A DNA stretch of 64,000 nt from Trichobilharzia regenti (GCA_944472135.2 OX235270.1:79803168-79867167), one strand, 5' to 3'. Numbered from the stretch's first letter, positions 9,755 through 21,510 are shown. Translations and numbers: made by a program. Notes: generated by a model not told the origin, from the sequence alone.

Positions 9755-12187
9755 ACTTAGTTCAAGATATGTTTTACTTACATGTCGTTTAATTCATGAC
9801 TGTAGCAGGATTAAACGACTTTGAGGTCATCAAGTTATATAGGAATTGTTTACCTGAGGTGAGGAAGTTACTAACGCCGTTAATGTAGACTGTAAATGAA
9901 AGTGATCCTAGGACACTGTCCTGCACAACCCCACTCTTTTATTTTTTTCAATTTTTGATTACAGCTTGATTCCACACTGTATTTTTGATACAAATATGGA
10001 ATTTTCAGCATGGATATCGGTAGCACAAATTTTGCAGGCCGACCATAGATATCAGGTGTGCGTCGGCAGGGGATCGAACGTCGGACCATGTGCATGGTCA
10101 GCGAGGGTCCTAACCACTGTGCCTAGGATGAGGCATCACAGATGTGACTTTGGCTATTTGTACCAGGTCGCCTAAGAATGACTTCAACCAGTTAAGTAAT
10201 AGTTGCGAATTCCACATGAGCACAGCTTTTCAAAGAGAATACTGTGAGATACCAGGTCAAGTGACTTAGATATATCGAAGTAAAAAACGACGACTAGCTT
10301 ACGCCCTTCGCAAGTACTGGTTACGCAGTTAAGAAAGTCGAAGTGGCAAGTGACGCGGGACCTATTTTTGAGAAATCCGTCTTGAGACCCTGTAAGAAGA
10401 TCTTCCATAAGTAGATAGTCTGACAATCGATCTTCAACAACCTTCTCCATTATTTTCGAGATGACTGGGGTCATATTTATGGGTCTGTTATTGCTAACGA
10501 TTGTCTTATCAACAGATTAGAGGTATTGGATTTCAAAGCTAGTTCTCCACTTATTAGAGTAAGTGCAAGTGTCCGTTGATACTAAGAAAAACCTAAGAAG
10601 TAATAGATGAATGTCATACCCACTGTTTTTGAAAATTATCGAAGCAATGCCATCCGGCCATATGCTAGTAGGTCTAAGACTATCAACAGCTTGTCCTATT
10701 CACTGACTGGTGAACACCATGCTCCTGAGGGAGGAGCTAGTAAGGGGTGCGGTTTCACCAGAGGTGTGCATTTCTAAACTTAAGCTCGCCAGCCACTCAC
10801 TGAAAGGCTCACAGATGGTGGCAGGCTCATTGCAGATTACTTTGTGGTGAAGTAAGTGGGGGATATCCATCGTCGACCGCGTTCGTTTGTTAAGAAGTGT
10901 TGTGAGGTTGTAAACTTTGGAGGTACTTTTAAGTGCACTTAACTCTTCGTCGAGGTCCTTTTGCGAGCGTGGGCGCTTGATTGATTCAAGTGACTCGTGG
11001 ATTGAGTGCAGTAGTGATATATCCTTAGTGGAATAGTATTGTTTCATCAACTTCCTCAACTTATTGCCATATGCCCTTAGAACGTATTCAGCCTGGTGCC
11101 TATTTAATTTCACTACCTTCTAAGAAGCAATAGTATCTAGATAAAGGGCAGCATTTCTGTAAAATAGGGACAATACAGCCTACAGGAATTCAGTTGTAAA
11201 GTGGTCATCCTATGGACAGAGTCGAATGGATTCTTGGACTAATCCCCAATCTATATGTTTGTAACTACGGCATATCACATCCCCTGAATCTTCTTTGTTT
11301 CCTATATTTAGTGATGAGAAAGGCAGACAGCAGAGTACCATTCTATAGTCACTGCTGGAAAATCTGTTACCAAAATAGGTGGAGACTCGGATTGTGTCAT
11401 GACAAAACACAAGGTCCAACATGTCACCATGGGTAGGTATCTGGGCGTGTTTTTGCCATCCATAACAATCGATAGTGGCAGGTAGTTCGTCGAAGCGTTG
11501 GTTGCCGGAACTACTTAACCAGTCGACGTCTGGAAGATTGAAGTCCCCTTCAATTATTTTGCAATTAGTACTAAACGAGGAGGCGTGTGCAAACGATTAA
11601 GCTAATGACGCATCAGTTTCTTTGGTCGAGCATGGTGTTCGATAAACACAGCCTATGAGAAGTTTGTACTTATGTGCTAGTGTGGGACGATCCATAGTGA
11701 ATCAGGTACCTCGTTCAGTATTCCATCTTCCACCTTACTGACTACGAATGTGTTATGTACACATATGAGACATCCTCCACCACGCTTACAATCTCTGTTT
11801 GCACGGTGTAGAGCGTAGTCATCTTTACCTAAATGCACACCAGGCGTAGAAGATAAGCACCGGATTCAGCTATCGAAACTACAGTAGGGTTGGCGATTAG
11901 TACTAATGTCCTTAGTTTATGGATCTTATTGATTGGGGAACGCACATTAATTAGTAATACCGTGAATAAGTCATGCGATACCACAAACTGGCTTAAAATA
12001 TCACCATAACCTAATTCCATTTGCGCGTCAGCACCAGAAGAGTTTATGTATGATAAGGTGGTCGCAGCGGATGCCAATACATCGGGATTAGAGTGTGACG
12101 AGAGGGTCCTAGGGGCCATGGGCTGTACCAGTGATTCAGGACACCTAAAAAAATTCACTGTGTGCTCCAGGATGTACAGGAAGTAGT
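9755..12187 (-). pseudogene. Decayed CR1/Jockey-like non-LTR retrotransposon with SINE insertion
   Basis: Read leftwards it shows an endonuclease start near 11970-11850 (LLINVRSPINKIHKLRTLVL), an endonuclease-like piece at 11422-11210 (SSSDYRMVLC), an inter-domain region at 11113-10700, then RT blocks at 10474-10184 (MTPVISKIMEKVVEDRLSDY, FYFDISKSLDLVSHS). The RT continues after a SINE insertion as GVVQDSVLG at about 9930-9900. Several stops and frame changes make it non-functional. The 3' side ends at LTR C; the 5' side abuts a piece of gag copy 3 near 12190. Confidence 0.75.
9931..10130 (-). mobile_element. tRNA-headed SINE, copy 1
   Basis: On the - strand the head has a box B-like GTTCGATCCCC variant and the body contains GGTCGGCCTGCAAAATTT, then a tail rich in A/T. 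It matches the better-kept SINE at 52877-53078. It splits the RT domain of the CR1-like copy between the PHPR-coding and SGVVQ-coding parts, so it inserted later. Confidence 0.7.
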
Positions 12188-12228
12188 GGTCAGGGTTTGG
12201 TTGTGTATTCAAAGGAACAACATTCATT

Positions 12229-12305
12229 GATCTCTGGGTCAAAGAAGGGAATGAGCTTCTTGGAAGCAAGCAGGAAATTAAGTAATGTTGACTTGTCTGT
12301 GCATG
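12229..12305 (+). pseudogene. Fragment of gag start, LTR element copy 3
   Basis: The stretch tctgggtcaaagaagggaat and the following ~60 bases match the first codons of gag copy 2 (6300-6375), but the ATG is lost. Copy 3 resumes at about 13935 after a 1.6 kb interruption. Confidence 0.65.
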
Positions 12306-12560
12306 TAATAATAATAATAATTTATTTCTGTAACAGAAACCAGCCATTTTTACGGGCACGAACATATGTACACTTATGAAAACATATAGAATATATAATA
12401 TGATTTGTTGTGCACCAAATGCACAAAAAGGTATAAAATAAAAACAACTGGCACAACTGAGGATAAATGTATTAAAACCAAAAGTGGACATCATGATAGT
12501 ACGAGATATGTGAGTAGCATTATACATTGCAAATGAACGTTGTCAGCCTAGGGAGTTTCC
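12303..12560 (-). mobile_element. 3' end of a CR1/Jockey-like non-LTR element
   Basis: On the - strand the sequence ends GGTTTCTGTTACAGAAATAA followed by a (TTA)n run, the usual form of a CR1/Jockey-type 3' end. Its insertion explains part of the break in gag copy 3. The right boundary is not clear. Confidence 0.5.
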
Positions 12561-13887
12561 TTTATTAATGCATTTATTAGTGATACTTGCACTTACCCAT
12601 TTCATTACACTTTATTGATTCACCTTAGCACTTTTACTTTTCTAAAAACAGCTTTCAATCCCTTGTAAACGTTGTACTTACCTCAATATTGGTTGGTTAT
12701 CGTATGCCGACAACCACGGGATGAAAACGAAACGAAGTCGATTTTCCCGCTCAACCTGTAGGACAATTGTACAATTCAATAACTATACAGCCTAGTTCAG
12801 ACAATGTGTATTTATATATGTATCAAATATTTAACTGTTGAAACATTATTAACTTGTAGACAATCTACGATTTGATATTATATCATACTTGATCGTGCCT
12901 GTAAAAATGCCATGCATTTTCATGTAAATTTATATGTTTATATGAGAATATACATTATTATTAAATAAGTTGAATACTGGTAAATGTGAGAGAAACATTT
13001 AAAATGAAGTGTACAAATAAGGAAATAGATATAGCGTCAAATCTAAACTGTGATTGAAAAAAACACATGTCAATTTCACGCGGGAATCATAAATGATTGC
13101 GTTAGTTGGGAAGGTAAGTAGCATTTCTGTACAGGTGCTGATGTGATACATAAGAGATGCAGAATAAACAATAATTATCAGTAAATCATTCAGAAAGAGT
13201 TTTAAAGTCTATTAAACTTTAAATTCACCTGTAAGTACATCATATTGGTGACATTTCCAGTTGTTTATGAGACCCACTTTGAAATTGTCAGCAGATTTTA
13301 TAATACCAATGATCCCGTTATTCACCAGATTAGCTAGCAATATCACGAGTAAGTAGAGAATTTCAGTGCTGTATCAGTACCTTCGTTGAAAGCAGTATCT
13401 TTGAAAAGAGAAGAAGACACAAGAAAACCGGCAGACAGGTGCAGAAGTATATAAAAGGTGTTAATAATTCAAAGTATATAACAGGCATGAGGTTTATCAT
13501 TTTTTTTTTCAAGAAATATTATTTTCCTGATATTTTACGGTCTTTTCTGCGAACAATTAGTTTAAAGTGAAAGACAGGTGATAATTTCACCTACTTACGA
13601 GGTTTAAAAGGAGTTAAACACAAAAGACAGAGTGCGTGAGCTATGTAAAAGAAAAGCGAGGGCCTAGTAATATATTTTTTTGAAGTAGCGGACTCATACC
13701 ATTTACTTTCATTCGGGAGTTTGCATTTAAACTTCGGCTCTAGGCAATTTTCAACTTCTATTTCTCTTCTTTTTTTCATTATTTTTTCTAGTTTTTAGTT
13801 TTTTATTTATTCTCATTTTGCAGAAGCCATCCGAACTCAGGAGCCTTAGCAATAGAGTGCTGTCCCACAGATAAGGGTGGTTCACAT
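12561..13887. other. AT-rich unassigned sequence interrupting element copy 3
   Basis: No ORF or RNA that I recognise. It is flanked by TGTAA at 12306 and at about 13937, where gag copy 3 breaks and resumes. This could be a large insertion or unrelated sequence brought in by rearrangement. Confidence 0.4.
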
Positions 13888-14692
13888 ATGTCCCCACCAT
13901 CATATCCGCTGACTAGCAGTCACCACCCTCCCACCTGTAATGATATATATGATGCTCAGAATGATGAGTCTGTTGTTCATGTTTCGCAGTCTCAGGAATA
14001 TAAGCCTAAATTTGAACCACAGTGTTTCGACGGAAACCCAGCGGACTATTTACAGTTTTTAAAGGAGTTTGATATCATGTTGAGTGGTTTTTTATTAAAT
14101 GATGAAATGAAGTTTATTTATTTGATGAGGTCCTGCACTGGAGTTGCTTGAAGAGCTATACAGTGCTGTAAGCTCATGCCCCCAAACGAAGGATACTCTG
14201 TGGCTATGAGTATACTGCGCCAGAGATTCGGAAAACTTCGATGATTGTAAGGAGCGTATTCGAGGCTGTTAAATGTAATGATAGTCAATTACGAGATTAC
14301 TCCGAGGCACTCTCTGAGTTTTTGTATAATCTTCTGACTTACAAGAATACGTTGATTTCGACGAATTCCATGAGTGATCTGAACGCGTGTTCCGTCCTAG
14401 AGGCAATAGCGAGACGCCTACCTACTCGACTGCAAAGGAGGTGGGTGAAGATAAGCTCCCGTAAAGAGGATGAGGGTATCGAGCCAAAGTTCGATGATAT
14501 CCTGAAACTGGTAAAAGATATTGTGAATCAATCTATGGGGTTACTAGTCATAGTAAACATTATTAAAGCGTTTGAAAATCATGAAGTTGATCATACAAAC
14601 GATGGTAAAGTGTATATTTGTGAAAATGTTCATCATAGTGCACATTTCTCTTTGGCTGATCATGATGAGATTAATAGAATCACTTCAACTAC
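13888..14692 (+). pseudogene. Broken gag of copy 3
   Basis: The block FEPQCFDGNPADYLQFLKEF and the following MKFIYLMRSCTG match gag copies 1 and 2. A stop follows at about 14148 and the frame shifts near 14235. From 14241 the frame runs through the ~440 bp deletion directly into sequence matching the start of ORF2 (IIKAFENHEV), so gag and ORF2 remnants are fused here, and the solo LTR then ends the frame. Confidence 0.75.
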
Positions 14693-15051
14693 TGTCAGCC
14701 ACGTCTCGTAAACCGTTAAAGCTCAGCTCTTGCTGCACTCGGGCTCACGCTGTTCCTTGAAGTTTCTCAGAAACGCTTAGTAATAACGGACGAAAAAACC
14801 AAAACACCAATTGGCGACTCGAGGATTCTTTATTAGTACATCAACATATAAACACTGTTACAACTAAGGTCTGTGAACAAATATTACAATAATAAATCAC
14901 AAGATTACTTCTGACGGTTTTCTGCTGACTTCTTTCTGGACAGCGACCGATGAGACGATGACTGTCGTATTGGTGCCTCCGCGAAAATTGGGGAAGTCGG
15001 TTTTGAGCAAACAACCATGAATTGATCGTTCAATCTTCAACTACATTGACA
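14693..15051 (-). repeat. Solo LTR, inverted, inside copy 3
   Basis: A 359 bp LTR of the same family in reverse orientation, flanked by actac at 14688-14692 and actac at 15052-15056, a perfect 5 bp target-site duplication. Removing it and one actac restores continuity with ORF2 of the other copies. A solo LTR usually arises by recombination between the two LTRs of a full element. Confidence 0.93.
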
Positions 15052-15682
15052 ACTACTATTACTGAGTTGAAAAAAGGTTCTGTACAACTTAAACGCGAAG
15101 TAGAACTAAAGGCAGATGAAGTTGCAGAAGGCATGGATACGTGTGTAGGTGATCAACTTATAGCCCACGTACCAACAGATTTTAATGCACAACTGTATAT
15201 AATGATAAGGGACAGCATTGGTGGTAATCTTGCAGTTAAACAAACTTCTTAAAGCCGAACATCAACAGCGTCTGATCCACCGCTACGTTCACCAACATTC
15301 GTCGTTGGTGTTGTCATCCTCAATGTAAGGGACATCCATGAACTCAAGTGACTTGTGCTGTGACTGTGCCAGTGTCAGTCCGTTTGAAATGACAAAACAC
15401 AATGGTCGGTGTAGTGAGGATAAGCCAACTGTTTATGAGAGGGTAATTATTAAACTAGCTTGCACGAATAAAGGCCTTTCAAGTTTAAGGTTACTACTTG
15501 AATGTTATTATCTTTGGTGTAAATTACTCTGTGTCTACGCTTGGTTGACCAGATACGTCGTGTGTTTTTTCGTCATCTATATTCTACGATACAATGACAT
15601 GAGCGTGTTACCATTCAAAGTTGAGGATATAGATGATAGAAGGAGGTCAGTAAATGAACACTGCGACAATTTTCCAATCTAA
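15052..15682 (+). pseudogene. ORF2 remnant of copy 3
   Basis: Two open pieces (to 15252 and 15338-15682) match ORF2 of copies 1 and 2. A stop near 15250 and small indels break the frame. The C-terminal hydrophobic part (LLLECYYLWCKLLCVYAWL, then YVVCFFVIYIL) remains in frame and similar, whereas the middle is much altered. Confidence 0.7.
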
Positions 15683-15686
15683 GGTG

Positions 15687-16130
15687 TCAACCTGAGAAGG
15701 GTTGTAGGCTTACTGCTGTAAATCCTACAATTCTTCAAGGGTAGTAAGTCGAAGCTCAGTCGATCGTACTTGGTGTGTTATTTTGTACATATGTTCATGT
15801 TGTATATGCTGAATTGGTATCATCTCCCATCTATCTGTTGGTAACTTTGTTTGTGTCCGGACGTCGCCCACTTGTGCCATCAACCTGAGAGGGAATGTAA
15901 GCGTACTGCTGTAAGTCCCACAGTTATTCAAGGGCAGCTCGTCAAGGCAGAATCCACAACATTTGATGTATTGATTGTACATATGTTTGTGTTAAGTAAT
16001 TGAGTGGGTTCCAATTAATGTAATCGTCGGTTAATTTTGTTTGTGTCCGGACCGTCTTCAAGTTACAATCGTCAACCTGAGAAGGGTTGCAGGCGTACTG
16101 GTGTAAGTCCTGAGATTCTTCAAAGGAATT
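15687..16130 (+). repeat. Tandem ~193 bp repeat with hairpins, copy 3
   Basis: Units start at 15687, 15880 and 16072. Units 1 and 3 keep CAACC/GGTTG or a close form; unit 1 keeps a TAGG/CCTA-type pair with a changed loop. The unit length matches the other two copies despite the decay of the coding part. Confidence 0.75.
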
Positions 16131-16812
16131 CAACCAAGACTTGATCCGCGAGGTTATTTGTACTGTGTGTGGTGTGTCATATCAATTCGTGATTTTGGAT
16201 TTGCCGTGTTTACTTGTTGTTATCGTACCTTGTTGTATTGCGTAGTTTTCTTATATTTTCGTCGTGATTACTTCTGAAGTTGTTTCTTGTCTTCTAAATC
16301 CGTGAATGAATTGATTGATGTTAAAGACAGCAGATGGGGCGTATACGACGGGGAGGCCATTGCTGAGAATGAAATGCATACGGAGATAATTGTTAGCTGT
16401 GGTCCGACACGCCGGGGAGAAAGAGTGTAAACGACTGAGACTCGCATACGTCACCGCTACTAGAACTAAGGCAGAATGAGTGACAAGCGATTTCAGTGGT
16501 AATTGGTAGTGAATAGATAAGAGGATGTGCGAAGAGTATCGTGAGGTGCTGCTATGGTCCAGCTGCATTCTGCATGAGTCATTCTAGCAAATGACGATTG
16601 TGTTGCAAGATGTCAAGAGGAAGTCTCTGTCTGGACGCGCAGGTCGTCAGAGATGTGGGAGATTGTGCTGTGAGTATGCTTGTGGTGTGTTGGCTTTTCT
16701 GTTTGTTTTCCATTTCAGCTTTGTCCGTGTGACCCAGGTTCTCGCATTGGCGTCCGAGTCAACGTGCATTGGTCGTGATGGAAAAAAGGAATAGATCCTT
16801 TTTGCCGGGGAG

Positions 16813-17171
16813 TGTCAATGTAGTTGAAGATTGAACGATCAATTCATGGTTGTTTGCTCAAAACCGACTTCCCCAATTTTCGCGGAGGCACCAATACGAC
16901 AGTCATCGTCTCATCGGTCGCTGTCCAGAAAGAAGTCAGCAGAAAACCGTCAGAAGTAATCTTGTGATTTATTATTGTAATATTTGTTCACAGACCTTAG
17001 TTGTAACAGTGTTTATATGTTGATGTACTAATAAAGAATCCTCGAGTCGCCAATTGGTGTTTTGGTTTTTTCGTCCGTTATTACTAAGCGTTTCTGAGAA
17101 ACTTCAAGGAACAGCGTGAGCCCGAGTGCAGCAAGAGCTGAGCATAAACGGTTTACGAGACTTGGCTGACA
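16813..17171 (+). repeat. LTR D, 3' LTR of copy 3
   Basis: 359 bp, TGTCA...TGACA, essentially identical to LTR C and followed by the same flank, so it belongs to the duplicated segment rather than to an independent insertion. Confidence 0.9.
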
Positions 17172-18158
17172 ACTTAGTTCAAGATATGTTTTACTTACAT
17201 GTCGTTTAATTCATGACTGTAGCAGGATTAAACGACTTTGAGGTCATCAAGTTATATAGGAATTGTTTACCTGAGGTGAGGAAGTTACTAACGCTGTTAA
17301 TGTAGACTGTAAATGAAAGTGATCCTAGGACACTGTCCTGCACAACCCCACTCTTTTATTTTTTTCAATTTTTGATTACAGCTTGATTCCACACTGTATT
17401 TTTGATACAAATATGGAATTTTCAGCATGGATATCGGTAGCACAAATTTTGCAGGCCGACCATAGATATCAGATGTGCGTCGGTAGGGTATCGAACGTCG
17501 GACCATGTGCATGGTCAGCGAGGGTCCTAACCACTGTGCCTAGGATGAGGCATCACAGATGTGACTTTGGCTATTTGTACCAGGTCGCCTAAGAATGACT
17601 TCAACCAGTTAAGTAATAGTTGCGAATTCCACATGAGCACAGCTTTTCAAAGAGAATACTGTGAGATACCAGGTCAAGTGACTTAGATATATCGAAGTAA
17701 AAAACGACGACTAGCTTACGCCCTTCGCAAGTACTGGTTACGCAGTTAAGAAAGTCGAAGTGGCAAGTGACGCGGGACCTATTTTTGAGAAATCCGTCTT
17801 GAGACCCTGTAAGAAGATCTTCCATAAGTAGATAGTCTGACAATCGATCTTCAACAACCTTCTCCATTATTTTCGAGATGACTGGGGTCATATTTATGGG
17901 TCTGTTATTGCTAACGATTGTCTTATCAACAGATTAGAGGTATTGGATTTCAAAGCTAGTTCTCCACTTATTAGAGTAAGTGCAAGTGTCCGTTGATACT
18001 AAGAAAAACCTAAGAAGTAATAGATGAATGTCATACCCACTGTTTTTGAAAATTATCGAAGCAATGCCATCCGGCCATATGCTAGTAGGTCTAAGACTAT
18101 CAACAGCTTGTCCTATTCACTGACTGGTGAACACCATGCTCCTGAGGGAGGAGCTAGT
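17172..18158 (-). pseudogene. Duplicated part of CR1-like element
   Basis: Same RT fragments as 9755-10741 (the MTPVISKIMEKVVEDRLSDY block at 17891-17601, with the SINE at about 17348-17547). The copy ends at 18158 where diverged LTR sequence begins, so the 5' half of the element is missing here. Confidence 0.8.
17348..17547 (-). mobile_element. tRNA-headed SINE, copy 2 (within the duplication)
   Basis: Same insertion as 9931-10130 carried along by the duplication, with a few substitutions in the head (for example in the GTCGGCAGGGG region). Confidence 0.7.
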
Positions 18159-18316
18159 AATGGCGTATGAATAAATAATTCTCGATTCGCCAATCAATGT
18201 TCTGTTTTTCGCGTTGGTTAATACAAAGAGTTTCTGAAATTCTTCGAGGGACGGTGTGAGGTTTAGCGGAGCAATAGCTGAACATTCAGAGTTTATGCGA
18301 CTTGACTCACAACTCG
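18159..18316 (+). repeat. Diverged LTR 3' fragment of the same superfamily
   Basis: The stretch from aataaataattctcgattc through gtttctgaaattcttcgag to gacttgactcaca follows the order of the last ~150 bases of LTRs A-D with many substitutions. It is joined directly to the truncated CR1-like duplicate at 18158. Confidence 0.65.
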
Positions 18317-19940
18317 ATAAAAGTCCATCATTGGATCGTCCCTGTCCCAATGATTCTCGGATTCGTGCAAGCATGTGTACGGCCGAGTGATCACCTAGCT
18401 CAAAACTGCGAAAAACATTCATCAAGACGATTGCGATCCGAGAGATCGTTTATATGATGAAAGTGTGATTTAGGAATCTCGTCGACCTTGCCTACCTCTG
18501 GTCTGGGCGCTTGCTCAGTATGGCATTCACTTGATTCTAGCAGTACAGCGTAGACAAATTCAAGGGACTCTGAATGACGCCCAGTGACCCCATATTTCTT
18601 GAATTCGAACTCGGCTGTCGAAAATCATCCTTCTGAATTGCATTGCTAACATGGTACCACTAAAAAGTGGTGCCAATAGGGCGATACGTATAACGTTGTG
18701 TGTACGGTCACTCAGGGTTAAAAAGTACTTGAATTACGCTAATCATAACTCAAGAACAAACAAATACTGAACGAAACGACAGGATGTGTTCCTCCTTTAC
18801 CAAACAATGTGGAGCTCATGCAAGTGCTAACCAGTTTAAAGGAACAGGGTGGGTTGACCTTCGGGTATATTATGACAAATACTAACTCAAGTTCATAAGA
18901 TTACGACTACAACAGTATATGCTCTGTGTGGTAAACCAAAATGTGAGGTATATTTCGGGACCAGATTTGTGGTGTGATGATGACTGCCTAACTAACTAGG
19001 TATGGCTCACGAACAGACGAACATACCACGACAGCATAATAAATGGAGTGGAAGATTCACCACCACCTTCAGCTGGTGGTGAATGTCAGTATTTAATTGT
19101 TAGCGATGAATGCAAAGCGCTGATAAGTTTTGGAATTCGGTACCGGTGCAATCTATGAAATTTCAAGTCACAGCGTGCTGAAGTTTTCTCCTCAGAGTAT
19201 TTTGGCTGTACCGGCATATAGCATCAGTTCATTGGATGTCTGACCTTTCTCCAATGCCCGTCAGCATTCAGGTTGACAACTCCGTGGAATGTCTTAATCC
19301 ATAGTTTCATACATGTAAATATTTACTTGGTTTTTTCCTCATTTATTTCGAGAAAGACTAATCCGGGAATTCATCCATTACGTCACATTTCTGTGATGGC
19401 TGGGTTTCGGACTGCAGCATGCAGATTATTGGTTTCATGAAATCCAATAAATGACGCAAATTCGACATTAGTCGCAATTCATGTATGAAAGAACAAAAAA
19501 TGAAACGATAACCTCCTGAGAATAATTAAATGCCATGAAAAAAGAAGAAAAGCTGTCCATGGAAATACTTCCAATAGCTGAAGTTTTTTAATTTATTTGT
19601 TTGAATTACTCAATGACATGTGAAACTAAGGAGTTTTGGAGAATAGATTTCAAATGAAAGCATCCGGATGGGAAAGTTGTTATTGCATGTTCGTAGTTAC
19701 TGAACAGGAAGCACTTATTACTCAGGTATAGTAATTCTATTTACGTAGCTACCATTTAAGCTTTTATAATTATTAAAACTTATGCATTCAACTTCTTGGT
19801 ATATAAATTAGAGGGTCTTTGTAATATTAAATAAACATCCTCTCGTCCACTAAGAGATTTTATTGTCACATCTGCGCAAACTTCGTGAGAAAATGGCCAT
19901 GTTCAGTAGGGTGCTTTTGTATTCATAAAAGTAGTGTGAT

Positions 19941-19974
19941 AACTTTCTGTTTGACTATAGTCAAACAGAAAGTT
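19941..19974. repeat. Perfect 34 bp palindrome
   Basis: AACTTTCTGTTTGACTA is followed immediately by its exact reverse complement (17 bp arms, no spacer). Confidence 0.95.
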
Positions 19975-20122
19975 GTAATAAATAGTGGAATGTGTTTTCC
20001 GGAAGGGTAGCATTAGTTTCGGGGCGCACTGGAAAGAGTGAGAGAGTTACCCGTGCAAAAATGTAATAAACGGGAAAAGTTGGAAATGTGGGACTAAGTG
20101 TCCCAATCTTCCCACACCTCAG

Positions 20123-20144
20123 GTAAAATCATGCATGATTTTAC
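20123..20144. repeat. Perfect 22 bp palindrome
   Basis: GTAAAATCATG followed by its exact reverse complement, about 150 bp from the 34 bp palindrome. Confidence 0.95.
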
Positions 20145-20949
20145 ACATGGGAGGTCAAAGTTAATAAATTTGCCACTTAATGAGTCAAGTCAACAGTCAC
20201 TGCATGTTCTGTCTCTAGTTTCATGCATCTGTCGAAAGCTGCTTAAGTAGTGATACACCAGCTGTAGTTGGGGAACAGTTTTAAATGATGTGGTTTATCA
20301 GCAGTTCAAGTCACAACACTAGCAGTACATGTAAAGCATATGCATATTCATCAAATACACAATAAGCGGAAGTGTGCGGAAGATTAATAAAAATTTGCAT
20401 TATCTAAAGTATCATGAACGGGTACTATGGTACTGTGGTATCGCGACCACTGCAGTAATAACAACAAAAGGATAATATTACCCATTAATACAGGAGAATT
20501 AATTAAATTTTCATCGTTTTTCAAAAGTGTGCGGCGTCATAGCCCTCTCTTGTTCAGTCATCAAGTCTCGTTAATTTCTGATCAAGCAGATGGTCGTCAT
20601 TGTTATCAATTTAAAATCTGATCGTATCAGACCACAGAAAAATGGTAACATTCCTGTGATTTCAAACGATTGCACAAAGTTAAATGTTGGAGAGATTTCC
20701 TATTTAATATGTATTTTACTTTTCTCTGAGAGGACGGGGCTAATTCTGTTATAAACAGTTGTAGGAAATGAAAAATGTAGAATTTTCATCCTGTTAATCT
20801 TCATTTGCTTCATCACTTTTATTGAAGTGTAAATTGGGAATCGATTACTTTCTGCATAGCTTTAATATTAGATCTAAAAACCGTAAAAACACTGATAACA
20901 GAAAGCAGTAGACAGTTGCTTTATTTCAATTTCAGCAATGCGTGGCCAC

Positions 20950-21510
20950 GGTGTGCCAGAATCAGAAAAGCAAGACAAGCTTTCATTACTCTCAAATCTG
21001 TGTGGAGGTCAACATCACTCAGAATCAAAAATAAGATCCGGATTTTCAACTCCAATGTAAAGTCAGTGCAACTATACGGATCAGAGACTTGGCGAGTCAT
21101 AAGGAGCATCTCGAACAAACTTCATACCTTCATCAACAGTTGTCTTCGCTCAATACTCAAGATCAGATGGCCAGAAAAGATCAACAAAAAAGACCTCTGG
21201 GAGCTAACCAACCAGGAACCGATTGTGAAACAAATAGGCAGGAAGAAATGGAGATAGATTCGCCATACTCTGAGGAAACCATCAAGCGACATCACTAGAC
21301 AAGCCATCGCTCGAGTGTAACCCGAAAGGGAAACGGCGAGTTGGTCGTCCAGGGTGACTTGGAGGAGGTCATGCGAGGAGGAGATGAAAGCATGTGGGCA
21401 GACTTGGAGCGGAGTGAAAAAGTTAGCAGAAAACCGAAGGCAATGGAGGTGCGCAGCTGAAGCCCTATGTTCCTCTAGGAACTAAAGGATATAATAATAA
21501 TAATAATAAT
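20950..21510 (+). mobile_element. 5'-truncated RTE-like retrotransposon with 13 bp TSD
   Basis: The 561 bp insert holds the C-terminus of an RTE-like RT ORF (SETWRVIRSISNKL, then KGKRRVGRP in another frame) and ends GGAACTAAAGGATATAATAA-type with an (AAT)n tail. Direct repeats aatgcgtggccac at 20937-20949 and 21511-21523 flank it. It matches the 3' part of the RTE at 47066-49172. Frames are broken; no function remains. Confidence 0.92.

Larger units (their letters stand above)
13935..17171 (+). mobile_element. LTR retroelement copy 3, decayed, with nested solo LTR
   Basis: The gag resumes at about 13935 and is more diverged than copies 1 and 2. There is a TGA near 14148, a frameshift near 14235 and a deletion of about 440 bp near 14537 relative to copy 2. 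An inverted solo LTR sits at 14693-15051. ORF2 remnants follow (15022-15682), then the tandem repeats from 15687. From about 16.2 kb to LTR D (16813-17171) the sequence is nearly identical to copy 2, unlike the decayed left part. Confidence 0.8.
16197..18158. repeat. Duplicated segment, second copy of ~8780-10741
   Basis: Bases 16197-18158 match 8780-10741 at a constant offset of 7,417 from about 8850 onward, with only a handful of differences by eye. The block includes the 3' end of the LTR element, LTR C/D, and about 1 kb of the flanking CR1-like element with its SINE. At 10742/18159 the two diverge abruptly after gctagtaa. Confidence 0.9.
18317..20936. other. Unassigned sequence with two palindromes
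   Basis: No coding sequence or known repeat family recognised in 2.6 kb. It contains the perfect palindromes at 19941-19974 and 20123-20144. Could be intergenic DNA or very old element remains. Confidence 0.4.

Noticed and set aside
12303..12330. Microsatellite as a CRISPR- or repeat-array signal
   Set aside because: It is the (TTA)n tail of a non-LTR element. No array of spaced repeats typical of CRISPR exists in the window, and the organism is eukaryotic.
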